10,922 nucleotides of DNA from Burkholderiales bacterium (GCA_019234745.1 JAFAKZ010000436.1:1-10922); one strand, 5' to 3'; shown: positions 1-7,995, counted from the first letter of the stretch. Numbers and translations are program-made. The notes: generated from the sequence alone by a model not told the origin.

Positions 1-758
1 CCCAAAACGCCAAGCTGGCCGTACGTAACCTGAACTTCTACTACGGCAACTTCCATGCACTGAAGAATATCAACCTCGATATTCCAGAGAACAAGGTGAC
101 GGCCTTCATCGGCCCGTCCGGCTGCGGCAAGTCCACGCTGCTGCGCACCTTCAACCGCATGTACGACCTTTACCCGAAGCTGCGCGCCGAAGGCCAGATT
201 CTGTTCAACAACAACAATATCCTGGATCGCGGCATCGATCTGAACACGCTACGTGCCAAGGTGGGCATGGTGTTCCAGAAGCCGACGCCCTTTCCCATGT
301 CGATCTACGACAATATCGCCTTCGGCGTGAAGCTGTACGAGAGCCTGAGCCGTTCCGAGATGGACGACCGTGTGGAGTGGGCACTCTCAAAGGCCGCGCT
401 GTGGAATGAAGTGAAGGACAAGCTCAAGCAGTCCGGCCTGGGCCTCTCGGGCGGCCAGCAGCAGCGCCTGTGCATCGCCCGCGCCGTGGCCGTGAAGCCG
501 GAAGTCGTGCTGCTGGACGAGCCGACCTCCGCCCTGGACCCGATCTCCACGGCGCACATCGAAGAACTGGTGCACGAGCTGAAAGAGGACTACACGATTG
601 CCATCGTGACCCATAACATGCAGCAGGCCGCCCGTGTGTCGGACTACACGGCCTATATGTACTTGGGTGAGCTGATCGAAGTGGGCGCGACGGACGAAAT
701 CTTCACGAAGCCGACGCGCCGTGAAACGGAAGATTACATTACCGGTAAGTTCGGTTGA
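1..758 (+). CDS. pstB: Phosphate ABC transporter ATP-binding protein PstB (5' end outside window)
   Basis: ATPase subunit of the high-affinity phosphate importer PstSCAB; it hydrolyses ATP on the inner face of the cytoplasmic membrane to drive uptake through PstC/PstA. The reading frame is open from base 3 and gives about 251 residues, so only a few N-terminal residues are missing (the family is usually about 250-260 residues). An internal GTG at 96 is not the start, because conserved sequence (NLNFYYG, aromatic A-loop region) lies upstream in frame. All ABC motifs are visible: Walker A GPSGCGKST, Q-loop FQKPTPFPMS, signature LSGGQQQR, Walker B VVLLDEPTSALDP and H-loop VTHNM. The TPFPMS segment after the Q-loop is typical of PstB. 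The stop is TGA at 756-758, followed by a terminator, so phoU does not follow immediately. Upstream pst genes would lie before the window. Identification is very secure. Confidence 0.97.
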   Translation, partial: QNAKLAVRNLNFYYGNFHALKNINLDIPENKVTAFIGPSGCGKSTLLRTFNRMYDLYPKLRAEGQILFNNNNILDRGIDLNTLRAKVGMVFQKPTPFPMSIYDNIAFGVKLYESLSRSEMDDRVEWALSKAALWNEVKDKLKQSGLGLSGGQQQRLCIARAVAVKPEVVLLDEPTSALDPISTAHIEELVHELKEDYTIAIVTHNMQQAARVSDYTAYMYLGELIEVGATDEIFTKPTRRETEDYITGKFG

Positions 759-798
759 TGATAGGTAGTTGGCATCGCATTTGGCGTTGCTTGCAATT

Positions 799-825
799 GA
801 AACGCCCGGCGGAGCCGGGCGTTTT
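799..825 (+). terminator. Intrinsic terminator after pstB
   Basis: An 11-bp stem lies 42 bases after the pstB stop: arms AACGCCCGGC (801-810) and GCCGGGCGTT (814-823), plus one more A-T pair outside, with loop GGA. The right arm runs into TTTT on the + strand. On the - strand the T tract is interrupted (GTTTCAATT), so it may also weakly stop transcripts arriving from glmM and the small membrane gene. Confidence 0.88.
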
Positions 826-890
826 GCTTCATATGAGACCTGATACGCGCTTTGCTCTATCGAGTCCCACTCCCCCCGCCCGCCGGCGAG

Positions 891-1040
891 CACCCGTAAG
901 GGGTGGGCCGTGGTTCTAAGGCGCTAGAGCGCCAAGAACACACGCACGGAGCCTCGCTTCGCTCGCAGCGTCAGCGCTGCTTCCCAGATGCTCGACGAAC
1001 TTGCTTAGGGTTGGCATGTGCCGATCAAAGCCCTGCCAAC
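891..1040. repeat. Cluster of inverted repeats in the pstB-downstream spacer
   Basis: The 281 bases between pstB and the small membrane gene hold no convincing gene. They contain a run of inverted repeats: CACCC/GGGTG (891-895 with 901-905); a long imperfect hairpin at 910-943 built from GTG, GTTCT and GGCGCT arms pairing with AGCGCC, AGAAC and CAC (about 14 bp in 34 bases); GCAGCG/CGCTGC (965-970 with 975-980); and GTTGGCA/TGCCAAC (1010-1016 with 1034-1040). None is followed by a T tract on either strand, so they do not look like ordinary terminators. They could be an intergenic repeat family, a structured 3' UTR or a small RNA. Only the pairing is directly seen. Confidence 0.5.
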
Positions 1041-1369
1041 TACAAGTAAAGCTTTTGAAGTACGTACCCGCCAGTTACCAAACCCGTTGAGATGGCGAGT
1101 GCGAATATCCAATTCGGACGCACGCCGATAGCGATTCCAATCAGGCCTACAACTGCAGCAAAAAACACAAAGTGTGCGGCGACAATTGGAACAAATACCG
1201 CAGCAAAACCTATCTCAAACGTAACCTGCGTGAGCCACCCGCTCGCACGCGAGCCAGCAAGATGTCCGGTCAGTTCAATTACACCTAGGAGAACCCCTAC
1301 TAACGCCAACGGCAGCACCGTCCATGTGACAACCCAACGCCGGAGAAAGGCAGCAGCGCAGGGCTTCAC
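1040..1369 (-). CDS. Small integral membrane protein, function unknown
   Basis: Predicted 109-residue protein with three hydrophobic stretches: about 12-34, a long one about 52-80, and 86-104. The N-terminus is basic (LRRW), and the protein is otherwise almost all apolar. I do not recognise a family. The start chosen is GTG at 1369 because AAGGA lies 8 bases upstream (1378-1382); a nearby ATG at 1376 is in another frame and too close to that site. It lies 57 bases after glmM on the same strand with no intervening T-tract terminator, so read-through from glmM is plausible. My hand count gives about 53% G+C, against about 72% in the adjacent 120 bases of glmM, which hints at recent acquisition or weak constraint. 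The hydrophobic pattern and good ribosome site favour a real gene, but no motif supports a function. Confidence 0.6.
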   Translation of the reverse strand: MKPCAAAFLRRWVVTWTVLPLALVGVLLGVIELTGHLAGSRASGWLTQVTFEIGFAAVFVPIVAAHFVFFAAVVGLIGIAIGVRPNWIFALAISTGLVTGGYVLQKLYL

Positions 1370-1377
1370 TGGTCATA

Positions 1378-1382
1378 TCCTT
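1378..1382 (-). promoter_or_regulatory. Ribosome binding site of the small membrane protein
   Basis: AAGGA on the - strand, 8 bases before the GTG at 1369. It decides in favour of the GTG over the out-of-frame ATG at 1376, which it would precede by only one base. Confidence 0.55.
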
Positions 1383-1400
1383 GCATGTACATCGATCCAC

Positions 1401-1423
1401 GCTGGTTGATATAGCTAACCAGC
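1401..1423. other. Hairpin just after glmM, no T tract
   Basis: Arms GCTGGTT (1401-1407) and AACCAGC (1417-1423) with a 9-base loop, starting 3 bases after the glmM stop codon. No T run follows on the - strand, so it is more likely an RNA 3'-end or stability element than a terminator, or chance. Confidence 0.35.
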
Positions 1424-1426
1424 CGC

Positions 1427-2773
1427 TCAAGCCGCCTGCGCCACCACTTCCGCCAGGCGATCCGCCCAGCGACCAGCCAAGGCGGAATCCTCCGCCTCCA
1501 CCATCACGCGCAGCACGGGTTCCGTGCCGGACGGGCGCAGCAGTACACGGCCCCTGCCCGCCAGTTCGCATTCCGCCTCGACCAATGCGGCCTGGATATT
1601 GAGGCTGGCACGGAAGTCGAAACCCTTGGGCACCTTCACGTTCTTGAGAATCTGCGGGTAGATTTCCAGGTCTTCGCAGAATTCCGCCAGCGTGCGACCA
1701 GACAGGCGCAGGGCCGCCAGTACCTGCAGGGCAGAGACGATGGCGTCGCCCGTGCTGTGCTTGTCCAGGCACAGCAGGTGGCCGGAGTTCTCGCCGCCAA
1801 CCAGCCAGCCGCGCTCCTTCAGCAACTCCAGCACATAGCGGTCGCCCACCTTGGCACGCGCAAACGGCACGTCGTGGCGCGCGAGCGCATGCTCCAGACC
1901 GAGGTTGGACATCAGCGTGCCGACCACGCCGCCGCCCAGCACGCCCGTCTGCTGGCGGAACTTGGCGATCACATAGATCAGGCGGTCGCCATCGTATAGC
2001 TCGCCCTTGGCATCGACCAGCATCAGGCGGTCGCCGTCGCCATCGAGCGCCACGCCGAAGTCGGCCTTCTCCGCCAGTACGCGCGCACGCAGGGCCTCGG
2101 GGGCGGTCGCGCCCACGCCGTCGTTGATATTCGTGCCATTGGGCTGGTTGCCCATGGCGATCACGTCAGCGCCCAGCTCGTGGAATACGTCCGGTGCGAC
2201 CTGGTAGCCGGCGCCGTGCGCGCAGTCGATCACGACCTTCACGCCGCGCAGGTTCAACTCGTTCGGGAAGGTGCTCTTGCAGAACTCCACATAACGGCCC
2301 GCGGCATCCTTCACACGCCAGGCACGGCCCAGGTTGGCCGATTCTGCGCAGTCGAGCGGCCTATCGAGCTGAGCTTCGATTTCCAACTCCACATCGTCGT
2401 CCAGCTTGATACCGCCTTCACCAAAAAACTTGATACCGTTGTCTTCGAAGGGGTTGTGCGAGGCAGAAATGACGATGCCGGCCGAGAGGCGCAGTGCGCG
2501 CGTCAGATAGGCGACACCGGGCGTGGTCAGGGGGCCCGTCAGGTAGATGTCCACGCCGGCGGCGGAGAGCCCCGCCTGCAGGGCGGATTCCAGCATATAG
2601 CCCGATACGCGCGTGTCCTTACCGATGAGCACGGCCGCATGTGCCCCGTCGCTGCGGCGCGCCGACAGCACCTTGCCGGCCGCGTAGCCCAGGCGCATGG
2701 CGAATTCCGGCGTGATCGGGTGTTCACCAACGCGGCCGCGTACGCCATCGGTGCCAAAGTATTTCCTGCCCAT
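1427..2773 (-). CDS. glmM: Phosphoglucosamine mutase GlmM
   Basis: Interconverts glucosamine-6-phosphate and glucosamine-1-phosphate, the cytoplasmic step leading to UDP-N-acetylglucosamine for peptidoglycan and LPS. With the start at 2773 the protein is 448 residues, matching the family's usual size (about 445). An in-frame ATG at 2791 would add six residues, but it lacks a ribosome site, whereas GGAG sits 7 bases before the ATG at 2773; the MGRKYFGTDG N-terminus is also the normal one. Visible motifs are the active-site phosphoserine in SASHNP (Ser105), the metal-binding DGDGDR loop (Asp244, Asp246, Asp248), the sugar-binding GENSGH (327-332) and the phosphate-binding RPSGTEP (413-419). All four phosphohexomutase domains are present and intact. 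folP lies 61 bases upstream on the same strand, as in many proteobacteria, and the two are probably co-transcribed. Confidence 0.97.
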   Translation of the reverse strand: MGRKYFGTDGVRGRVGEHPITPEFAMRLGYAAGKVLSARRSDGAHAAVLIGKDTRVSGYMLESALQAGLSAAGVDIYLTGPLTTPGVAYLTRALRLSAGIVISASHNPFEDNGIKFFGEGGIKLDDDVELEIEAQLDRPLDCAESANLGRAWRVKDAAGRYVEFCKSTFPNELNLRGVKVVIDCAHGAGYQVAPDVFHELGADVIAMGNQPNGTNINDGVGATAPEALRARVLAEKADFGVALDGDGDRLMLVDAKGELYDGDRLIYVIAKFRQQTGVLGGGVVGTLMSNLGLEHALARHDVPFARAKVGDRYVLELLKERGWLVGGENSGHLLCLDKHSTGDAIVSALQVLAALRLSGRTLAEFCEDLEIYPQILKNVKVPKGFDFRASLNIQAALVEAECELAGRGRVLLRPSGTEPVLRVMVEAEDSALAGRWADRLAEVVAQAA

Positions 2774-2780
2774 TGCCTTG

Positions 2781-2784
2781 CTCC
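2781..2784 (-). promoter_or_regulatory. Ribosome binding site deciding the glmM start
   Basis: GGAG on the - strand, 7 bases before the ATG at 2773. It lies inside the six-codon extension that would result from the ATG at 2791, and so argues for the shorter protein. Confidence 0.6.
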
Positions 2785-2796
2785 AATTCATTTCAT

Positions 2797-2811
2797 GGCA
2801 GGCGCCCTGCC
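2797..2811. other. Hairpin in the folP-glmM spacer
   Basis: Perfect 6-bp inverted repeat, GGCAGG (2797-2802) and CCTGCC (2806-2811), with a 3-base loop, between the folP stop and the glmM start. There is no T tract on the - strand. It may modestly affect mRNA processing or glmM translation, or may be chance in G+C-rich DNA. Confidence 0.4.
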
Positions 2812-2834
2812 TGCCTAATCTGCGTGGATTATGC

Positions 2835-3656
2835 TCACTTCGCGAGCGCCGTCCAAACCTTTAGCGCATCCACCGTGTCGCGCACGGCATGCACGCGCAA
2901 TATCGCCGCACCCCGTTGCGCAGCGAGCAGCGCCGCTGCCACGCTGGCGGCGTCGCGCTGCTCGGCCGGGCGCTGGCCCAGGATGGCGCCCAGCATGGAC
3001 TTGCGTGACACACCGACCAGCAGCGGTCCACCTAGTTCCTGCAGCGCGCGGAACAGGTCCACATTGTGTTCCAGCGTCTTGCCAAAACCAAAGCCCGGGT
3101 CGAGCACGATGCGCTCGGCCGCGATGCCAGCGGCAATGGCCTGCGCCTTGCGCTCAGCCAGATAGGCGCGTACTTCGCCCACCACGTCTTCGTAGTGCGG
3201 CGACTGCTGCATATCCTGCGGATTGCCCTGCTTGTGCATCAGGCACACGCCTGCCTGGCTGGTTGCGACGGCGCGCAGTGCGCCGGGTGCCTCCAGCGCC
3301 GCGATATCGTTCACCATATCGACGCCCGCATCCAGCGCCGCGCGCATGACTTCCGTCTTGCGCGTGTCGATGGACAAGGGCACACCAACATCGTGCAAGG
3401 CCTTCAGCACGGGTAGCACGCGGCCCAGCTCGTCTGCCACCGATACGGTCGCAGCGCCAGGTCGTGTCGACTCGCCGCCGATATCGAGGATGTCCGCCCC
3501 CTCCTCCAGCAGGCGCTGGGCGTGGGCCACGGCAGCGTCGAGCTGGTCGTAGCGGCCACCGTCGGAGAAGGAGTCCGGTGTGACGTTGACGATGCCCATG
3601 ACCAAGGGGCGGTCGAGCGAGAGGCGATAACGGCCGGCGTGGAATTCGCGTTGCAT
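2835..3656 (-). CDS. folP: Dihydropteroate synthase FolP
   Basis: Cytoplasmic folate-pathway enzyme that joins 6-hydroxymethyl-dihydropterin pyrophosphate to p-aminobenzoate; it is the target of sulfonamides. The 273-residue length is normal. TIM-barrel motifs appear in order: MGIVNVTPDSFSDGG (20-34), ESTRPG (62-67, flexible loop 2), SIDTRKTEV (95-103), VNDI (115-118), LDPGFGFGKT (185-194), GVSRKSMLG (215-223) and RVHAVRD (254-260). The loop residues corresponding to the usual sulfonamide-resistance positions (the Phe of the first loop, Pro of STRPG) look wild-type. The start ATG at 3656 has no evident Shine-Dalgarno sequence. A strong hairpin terminator sits between ftsH and this gene, ending about 19 bases before the ATG, so expression depends on read-through or on a promoter I cannot see. 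It is followed at 61 bases by glmM. Confidence 0.96.
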   Translation of the reverse strand: MQREFHAGRYRLSLDRPLVMGIVNVTPDSFSDGGRYDQLDAAVAHAQRLLEEGADILDIGGESTRPGAATVSVADELGRVLPVLKALHDVGVPLSIDTRKTEVMRAALDAGVDMVNDIAALEAPGALRAVATSQAGVCLMHKQGNPQDMQQSPHYEDVVGEVRAYLAERKAQAIAAGIAAERIVLDPGFGFGKTLEHNVDLFRALQELGGPLLVGVSRKSMLGAILGQRPAEQRDAASVAAALLAAQRGAAILRVHAVRDTVDALKVWTALAK

Positions 3657-3665
3657 GGCGGAAAG

Positions 3666-3702
3666 TGTAAAGGAAAAGGCGACAACGTCCCGTTGTCGCC
3701 TT
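3666..3702 (-). terminator. Intrinsic terminator between ftsH and folP
   Basis: Perfect 12-bp stem: arms AAGGCGACAACG (3676-3687) and CGTTGTCGCCTT (3691-3702) with a 3-base loop. Reading on the - strand (the direction of ftsH), it is followed by a T-rich stretch (TTCCTTTAC). It starts 22 bases after the ftsH stop codon and ends about 19 bases before the folP start. On the + strand the T tract is poor (TTATTCGTT). Confidence 0.8.
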
Positions 3703-3724
3703 ATTCGTTGTAACGATGCCCTGC

Positions 3725-5632
<1,908 letters not shown>

Positions 5633-5638
5633 GGGACA

Positions 5639-5644
5639 CTCCTT
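5639..5644 (-). promoter_or_regulatory. Ribosome binding site of ftsH
   Basis: AAGGAG on the - strand, 6 bases before the GTG at 5632. It confirms the GTG start, which encodes the expected short cytoplasmic N-terminus before the first membrane helix. Confidence 0.7.
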
Positions 5645-5700
5645 GATGCCGGCATTTGGAAATCGTCGCGCCGGCAGCGACTACATCAATAATGTGCATT

Positions 5701-5727
5701 CTAACGGGCGGGCTGTCCAGCCGTTAG
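5701..5727. other. Hairpin overlapping the rlmE stop codon
   Basis: Arms CTAACGG (5701-5707) and CCGTTAG (5721-5727), with a competing inner GGCT/AGCC pairing. It covers the rlmE stop codon (5724-5726). A T run follows only on the + strand, and that is just the rlmE lysine codons, so it is not a terminator for rlmE. It may be a processing or stability element between rlmE and ftsH. Confidence 0.35.
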
Positions 5728-6344
5728 GCCTTTTTACCCTTGCCTAACAGGTAGATCTCGCTGGACCGGTCGCGCGAAGCAGCAGGCTTGCGCGTGACGA
5801 CCGTCTGGAAGGTCTCGCGCATGGCCTGCATATACTCGGTGTAACCGGAACCCTGAAAGGTCTTGACCAGGAAATTGCCGCCGGGTTTCAACCAATCGCG
5901 GCTAAATTCGAGGGCAAGCTCGCATAGGTGAAAGCTGCGGGCTTGATCGATCACTGCCATGCCGCTGATATTGGGGGCGATGTCGCAGATTACAAGGTCG
6001 ACCAGCCGGCCGCCCAGCAACTGGGTGAATTGCGCCAACGTCGCATCCTCGCGGAAGTCGCCCTGGATGAATTCCACACCATGCAGCGGGTCCATGGGCA
6101 GGATGTCGAGCGCAAACACGCGCCCCTGCTCACCGATCAAGCGCCGTGCTACCTGACACCAGCTGCCGGGCGCGGCGCCCAGGTCGGCCACCCACATGCC
6201 GGACTTGAGCAGCTTGTCCTTGTCGTCGATCTCCATCAGCTTGTAGGCGGCACGCGAGCGGAAACCGTCCTTCTGCGCCAGATGGACGTAATGGTCGTTC
6301 ATGTGCTCGCGCAACCAGGCGTTGCTCGTTTTCGATCTTGCCAT
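5724..6344 (-). CDS. rlmE: 23S rRNA 2'-O-methyltransferase RlmE (FtsJ/RrmJ)
   Basis: Methylates the 2'-OH of U2552 (E. coli numbering) in the A loop of 23S rRNA, a late 50S assembly step, using S-adenosylmethionine. The 206-residue length agrees with the family (E. coli 209). The Rossmann fold shows the SAM-binding loop DLGAAPGSW (54-62), and the catalytic K-D-K-E tetrad is complete: Lys35 (AAYKLMEI), Asp121 (CDIAPN), Lys161 (LVKTFQG) and Glu196 (SSEIYLL), each offset by three from E. coli. The C-terminus is lysine-rich. The ATG at 6344 has no good Shine-Dalgarno sequence, and a weak hairpin (6356-6373) lies shortly upstream. It is transcribed divergently from yhbY and probably together with ftsH, 91 bases downstream. 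Confidence 0.97.
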   Translation of the reverse strand: MARSKTSNAWLREHMNDHYVHLAQKDGFRSRAAYKLMEIDDKDKLLKSGMWVADLGAAPGSWCQVARRLIGEQGRVFALDILPMDPLHGVEFIQGDFREDATLAQFTQLLGGRLVDLVICDIAPNISGMAVIDQARSFHLCELALEFSRDWLKPGGNFLVKTFQGSGYTEYMQAMRETFQTVVTRKPAASRDRSSEIYLLGKGKKA

Positions 6345-6515
6345 ATGATGAAGGCTAGGGCCTGCCGACCCTAAACGTCTTTCTCTCGATTATGCAGCTA
6401 ACTGCCTGTTCTACCTTTGCGGTGGATCATGGCAGGGTGAAATGAAGTCCACGCGGCGGCACCGTATCGGGTAAAATCCGCCGTTTTTCTTGCGCAGCCA
6501 TGGAGTAACGAACAA
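6345..6515. promoter_or_regulatory. Divergent rlmE / yhbY intergenic region
   Basis: These 171 bases must hold the start signals for both rlmE (- strand) and yhbY (+ strand). On the - strand a CATAAT (plus positions 6388-6393) preceded by a small inverted repeat GCAG/CTGC (6394-6405) is a possible -10 for rlmE, without a good -35. A 7-bp stem with one wobble pair, TAGGGCC/GACCCTA (6356-6373), lies in the rlmE leader. I see no heat-shock (CTTGAAA / CCCCAT) promoter. Confidence 0.35.
6472..6477 (+). promoter_or_regulatory. Candidate -10 box for yhbY
   Basis: TAAAAT on the + strand, 39 bases before the yhbY ATG (five of six matches to TATAAT). The bases at the expected -35 distance match poorly, so this is tentative. 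The ribosome site GGAG at 6502-6505, 10 bases before the ATG, is downstream as expected. Confidence 0.35.
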
Positions 6516-6908
6516 ATGGAACTGACCCGAGACCAGCGCCTACACCTGCGCTCCCTCGCACACGGCCTGCAGCCTGTTGTGATGATAGGCTCGAACGGGC
6601 TGACCGACTCCGTGATTCGCGAAATCGCCGTCAACCTCGACGCGCACGAACTGATCAAGGTGCGTGTATTGGGCGACGATCGCAACCAGCGCGAAGCCTG
6701 GCTTGCCGAAATCTGTGAGGCTTTGGGCTGCGCCCCCGTACAGCATATCGGCAAGTTACTGGTATTGTACCGCGGTACGGACGAACAGAAAGTGTCGCTT
6801 GCACCAGCAAAGGCTGTGAAAGCGGTCAAGCCCGCGAGCGGCAAGGCAGCCGCCAACGTCAGCCAGGGGCGCGGCGACCGTAATCGCGCGGCGGCCAAGA
6901 AGCGCTGA
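6516..6908 (+). CDS. yhbY: CRM-domain RNA-binding ribosome assembly factor YhbY
   Basis: YhbY family proteins bind precursor 50S particles through a single CRM domain and act in ribosome assembly. The CRM domain fills residues 1 to about 95: an N-terminal helix (LTRDQRLHLRSLAHGL), the GxxG RNA-binding loop GSNG (25-28), the basic strand HELIKVRVLG, and the closing strand GKLLVLYR. At 130 residues it is longer than E. coli YhbY (97). The extra about 35 residues are Ala/Lys/Arg-rich and end AAAKKR, so they are probably a disordered, rRNA-binding tail; such tails are common in betaproteobacterial homologues. The start ATG has GGAG 10 bases upstream. The gene points away from rlmE, another ribosome-maturation gene, and is closed by a strong terminator. 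Confidence 0.93.
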   Translation: MELTRDQRLHLRSLAHGLQPVVMIGSNGLTDSVIREIAVNLDAHELIKVRVLGDDRNQREAWLAEICEALGCAPVQHIGKLLVLYRGTDEQKVSLAPAKAVKAVKPASGKAAANVSQGRGDRNRAAAKKR

Positions 6909-6936
6909 TCGACCCCGGCAAGCTGATCGATCGTAG

Positions 6937-6975
6937 CAACAAAAAAGGGCAAGCATCGCTTGCCCTTTTTTGTTG
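6937..6975. terminator. Bidirectional intrinsic terminator between yhbY and the TonB-like gene
   Basis: Perfect 18-bp stem. The left arm (6937-6954) is CAAC, six A, then GGGCAAGC; the right arm (6958-6975) is its exact complement GCTTGCCC, six T, then GTTG; the loop is 3 bases. The G+C core followed by a T6 run is present on both strands, so it can end both yhbY (+ strand) and the converging gene whose stop is at 7015-7017 (- strand). Confidence 0.92.
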
Positions 6976-7014
6976 GCCAGGCCCTATGCCGGCCCAGCCT
7001 GCGGATGTGGTGAC

Positions 7015-7995
7015 TTACTCCGCCTTGAAGTCGATTTCCGTATCGACGGTAAACGGTGCGGCGGCCGGTTCGTAGCGCCACTTCATCAGCGCCGCCGTCA
7101 CCGAGCGCTCGAATACGCGACGTGGGCGCGCTTCGAGAATTTCGACCTTGGTGACGTGACCAGACGCGTCTACCGACATACGCGCCTTCACCGAGCCGGA
7201 ATCGACCCCTTCACGCGCCGCTTCGCTGGGGAACTGCGGCTGCTCGCGGAAGATGGGCTTGGTATTCGGTGCGCCAGCGGGTTTGGCGGCCGGAGCGGCG
7301 GACGCGACCTGCGTGGGCGTAGGCGTAGGTGTGGGAGTCGGAGCCACCGTAGGTGTTGCTGCGGGCGCCGCGGCGACGGTCGGCGCAGCAGGCTTTGCGG
7401 CCGGCGTAGCGACCGGAGTCGCCGTGGGCGTGGCCGGTTTGGTCGGCGTGGGCGTGGGCGTCTTCTGGTCCTGAGGCTTGGGCTGTTCAGTGGGCTTCGG
7501 GCCACCCGGCGAGAACCAGCGTGCCGGGTTGGGCATCACGCCCATGACCTTCGACTCTTCCTCCTGCTGGCCCTGCTCAGCGGAGGCCTGTTGGCCGGGC
7601 GCCTTGGCCACGGGCTCGGAACGGGAACCAAACAGGATGAAACCGACGATGACCACCACGACGCCGCCCACAGCGTAAGCCCACTTCGGCACGCCGGACT
7701 GCTTGCCGGGTAGCGTGGCGGCCGGTTTCATGGCGGGGCGCTTATCGCCCTCACCACCGCCTTGGGAAGCGAGCAGCCCAGTCGACACGAGGCGCTCGAT
7801 ATCGCGGATCACTTTGCCCGCATCGACGGTATGACCGGCCGCCAGGCGTTCGGCCATTTCCGTCACGGTAGTGGCGCCATCAGCCCATTGCAGCAGTTTG
7901 CGCTGGTTGATACTCAGGCCATTGCTGGGCGATTCGAGTTCGGTATCGCCTGCGGGTGTGCGGCTGTAAGCGGCTAGCAGAATTTCGGTGGACAT
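7015..7995 (-). CDS. TonB-family energy transducer with N-terminal cytoplasmic domain
   Basis: 326-residue protein with four regions. Residues about 26-77 look like a small helical winged-helix module (LLQWADGATTVTEMAERL, then IRDIERLVSTGLL). Residues 104-123 form a single transmembrane helix (WAYAVGGVVVVIVGFILFG). Residues about 130-245 are a Pro/Thr/Ala-rich linker with PT dipeptide runs. Residues about 248-326 form a TonB C-terminal domain (QFPSEAAREGVDSGSVKARM, then AALMKWRYEPA and TVDTEIDF). It is probably inner-membrane, with the N-terminus inside and the TonB domain reaching across the periplasm to outer-membrane partners. Classical TonB has its membrane helix at the very N-terminus, so the about 100-residue cytoplasmic part is unusual. 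No exbB, exbD or receptor gene is in the window. The ATG has GGGGAG 9 bases upstream (8005-8010). The function is inferred from domains only. Confidence 0.8.
   Translation of the reverse strand: MSTEILLAAYSRTPAGDTELESPSNGLSINQRKLLQWADGATTVTEMAERLAAGHTVDAGKVIRDIERLVSTGLLASQGGGEGDKRPAMKPAATLPGKQSGVPKWAYAVGGVVVVIVGFILFGSRSEPVAKAPGQQASAEQGQQEEESKVMGVMPNPARWFSPGGPKPTEQPKPQDQKTPTPTPTKPATPTATPVATPAAKPAAPTVAAAPAATPTVAPTPTPTPTPTQVASAAPAAKPAGAPNTKPIFREQPQFPSEAAREGVDSGSVKARMSVDASGHVTKVEILEARPRRVFERSVTAALMKWRYEPAAAPFTVDTEIDFKAE
7312..7341 (-). repeat. Pro-Thr coding hexanucleotide repeat
   Basis: Five consecutive Pro-Thr dipeptides (residues 219-228 of the TonB-like protein), encoded by a near-perfect six-base repeat of the form CCN ACN. 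Codon third positions vary, so this is an old, protein-level repeat rather than a slipping DNA tract. A second, less regular PT-rich stretch (residues 180-198) lies at 7402-7458. Confidence 0.75.

Noticed and set aside
910..1040. Integron attC-like recombination site
   Set aside because: The arms GTTGGCA/TGCCAAC and GTTCT/AGAAC do not fit the GTTRRRY/RYYYAAC core pattern, the elements are too short, and no integrase or cassette array is nearby.
1275..1772. A 165-codon - strand frame overlapping the end of glmM and the small membrane gene
   Set aside because: It is glmM read out of frame; the ATG at 1376 inside it lies one base from the ribosome site and its product shows no coherent hydrophobic or domain pattern.
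2774..2791. Six-codon N-terminal extension of GlmM from the ATG at 2791
   Set aside because: No ribosome site precedes it; GGAG precedes the ATG at 2773, and family members begin at the MGRKYFGTDG-type N-terminus.
2180..2818. A 212-codon + strand frame opposite glmM
   Set aside because: Antisense shadow of a secure gene; composition typical of reverse-strand frames.
6345..6440. Heat-shock (sigma-32) promoter for rlmE-ftsH, as in E. coli
   Set aside because: I searched the - strand leader by eye for CTTGAAA and CCCCAT-like elements at suitable spacing and found none.
6398..7081. A 227-codon - strand frame across yhbY
   Set aside because: It runs through the two-way terminator and antisense to the intact yhbY; its product has no coherent features.
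7253..7474. Gly/Val/Ala repeat protein on the + strand
   Set aside because: It is the complement of the Pro-Thr-Ala linker codons of the TonB-like gene, which explains the regular GVGVG pattern.
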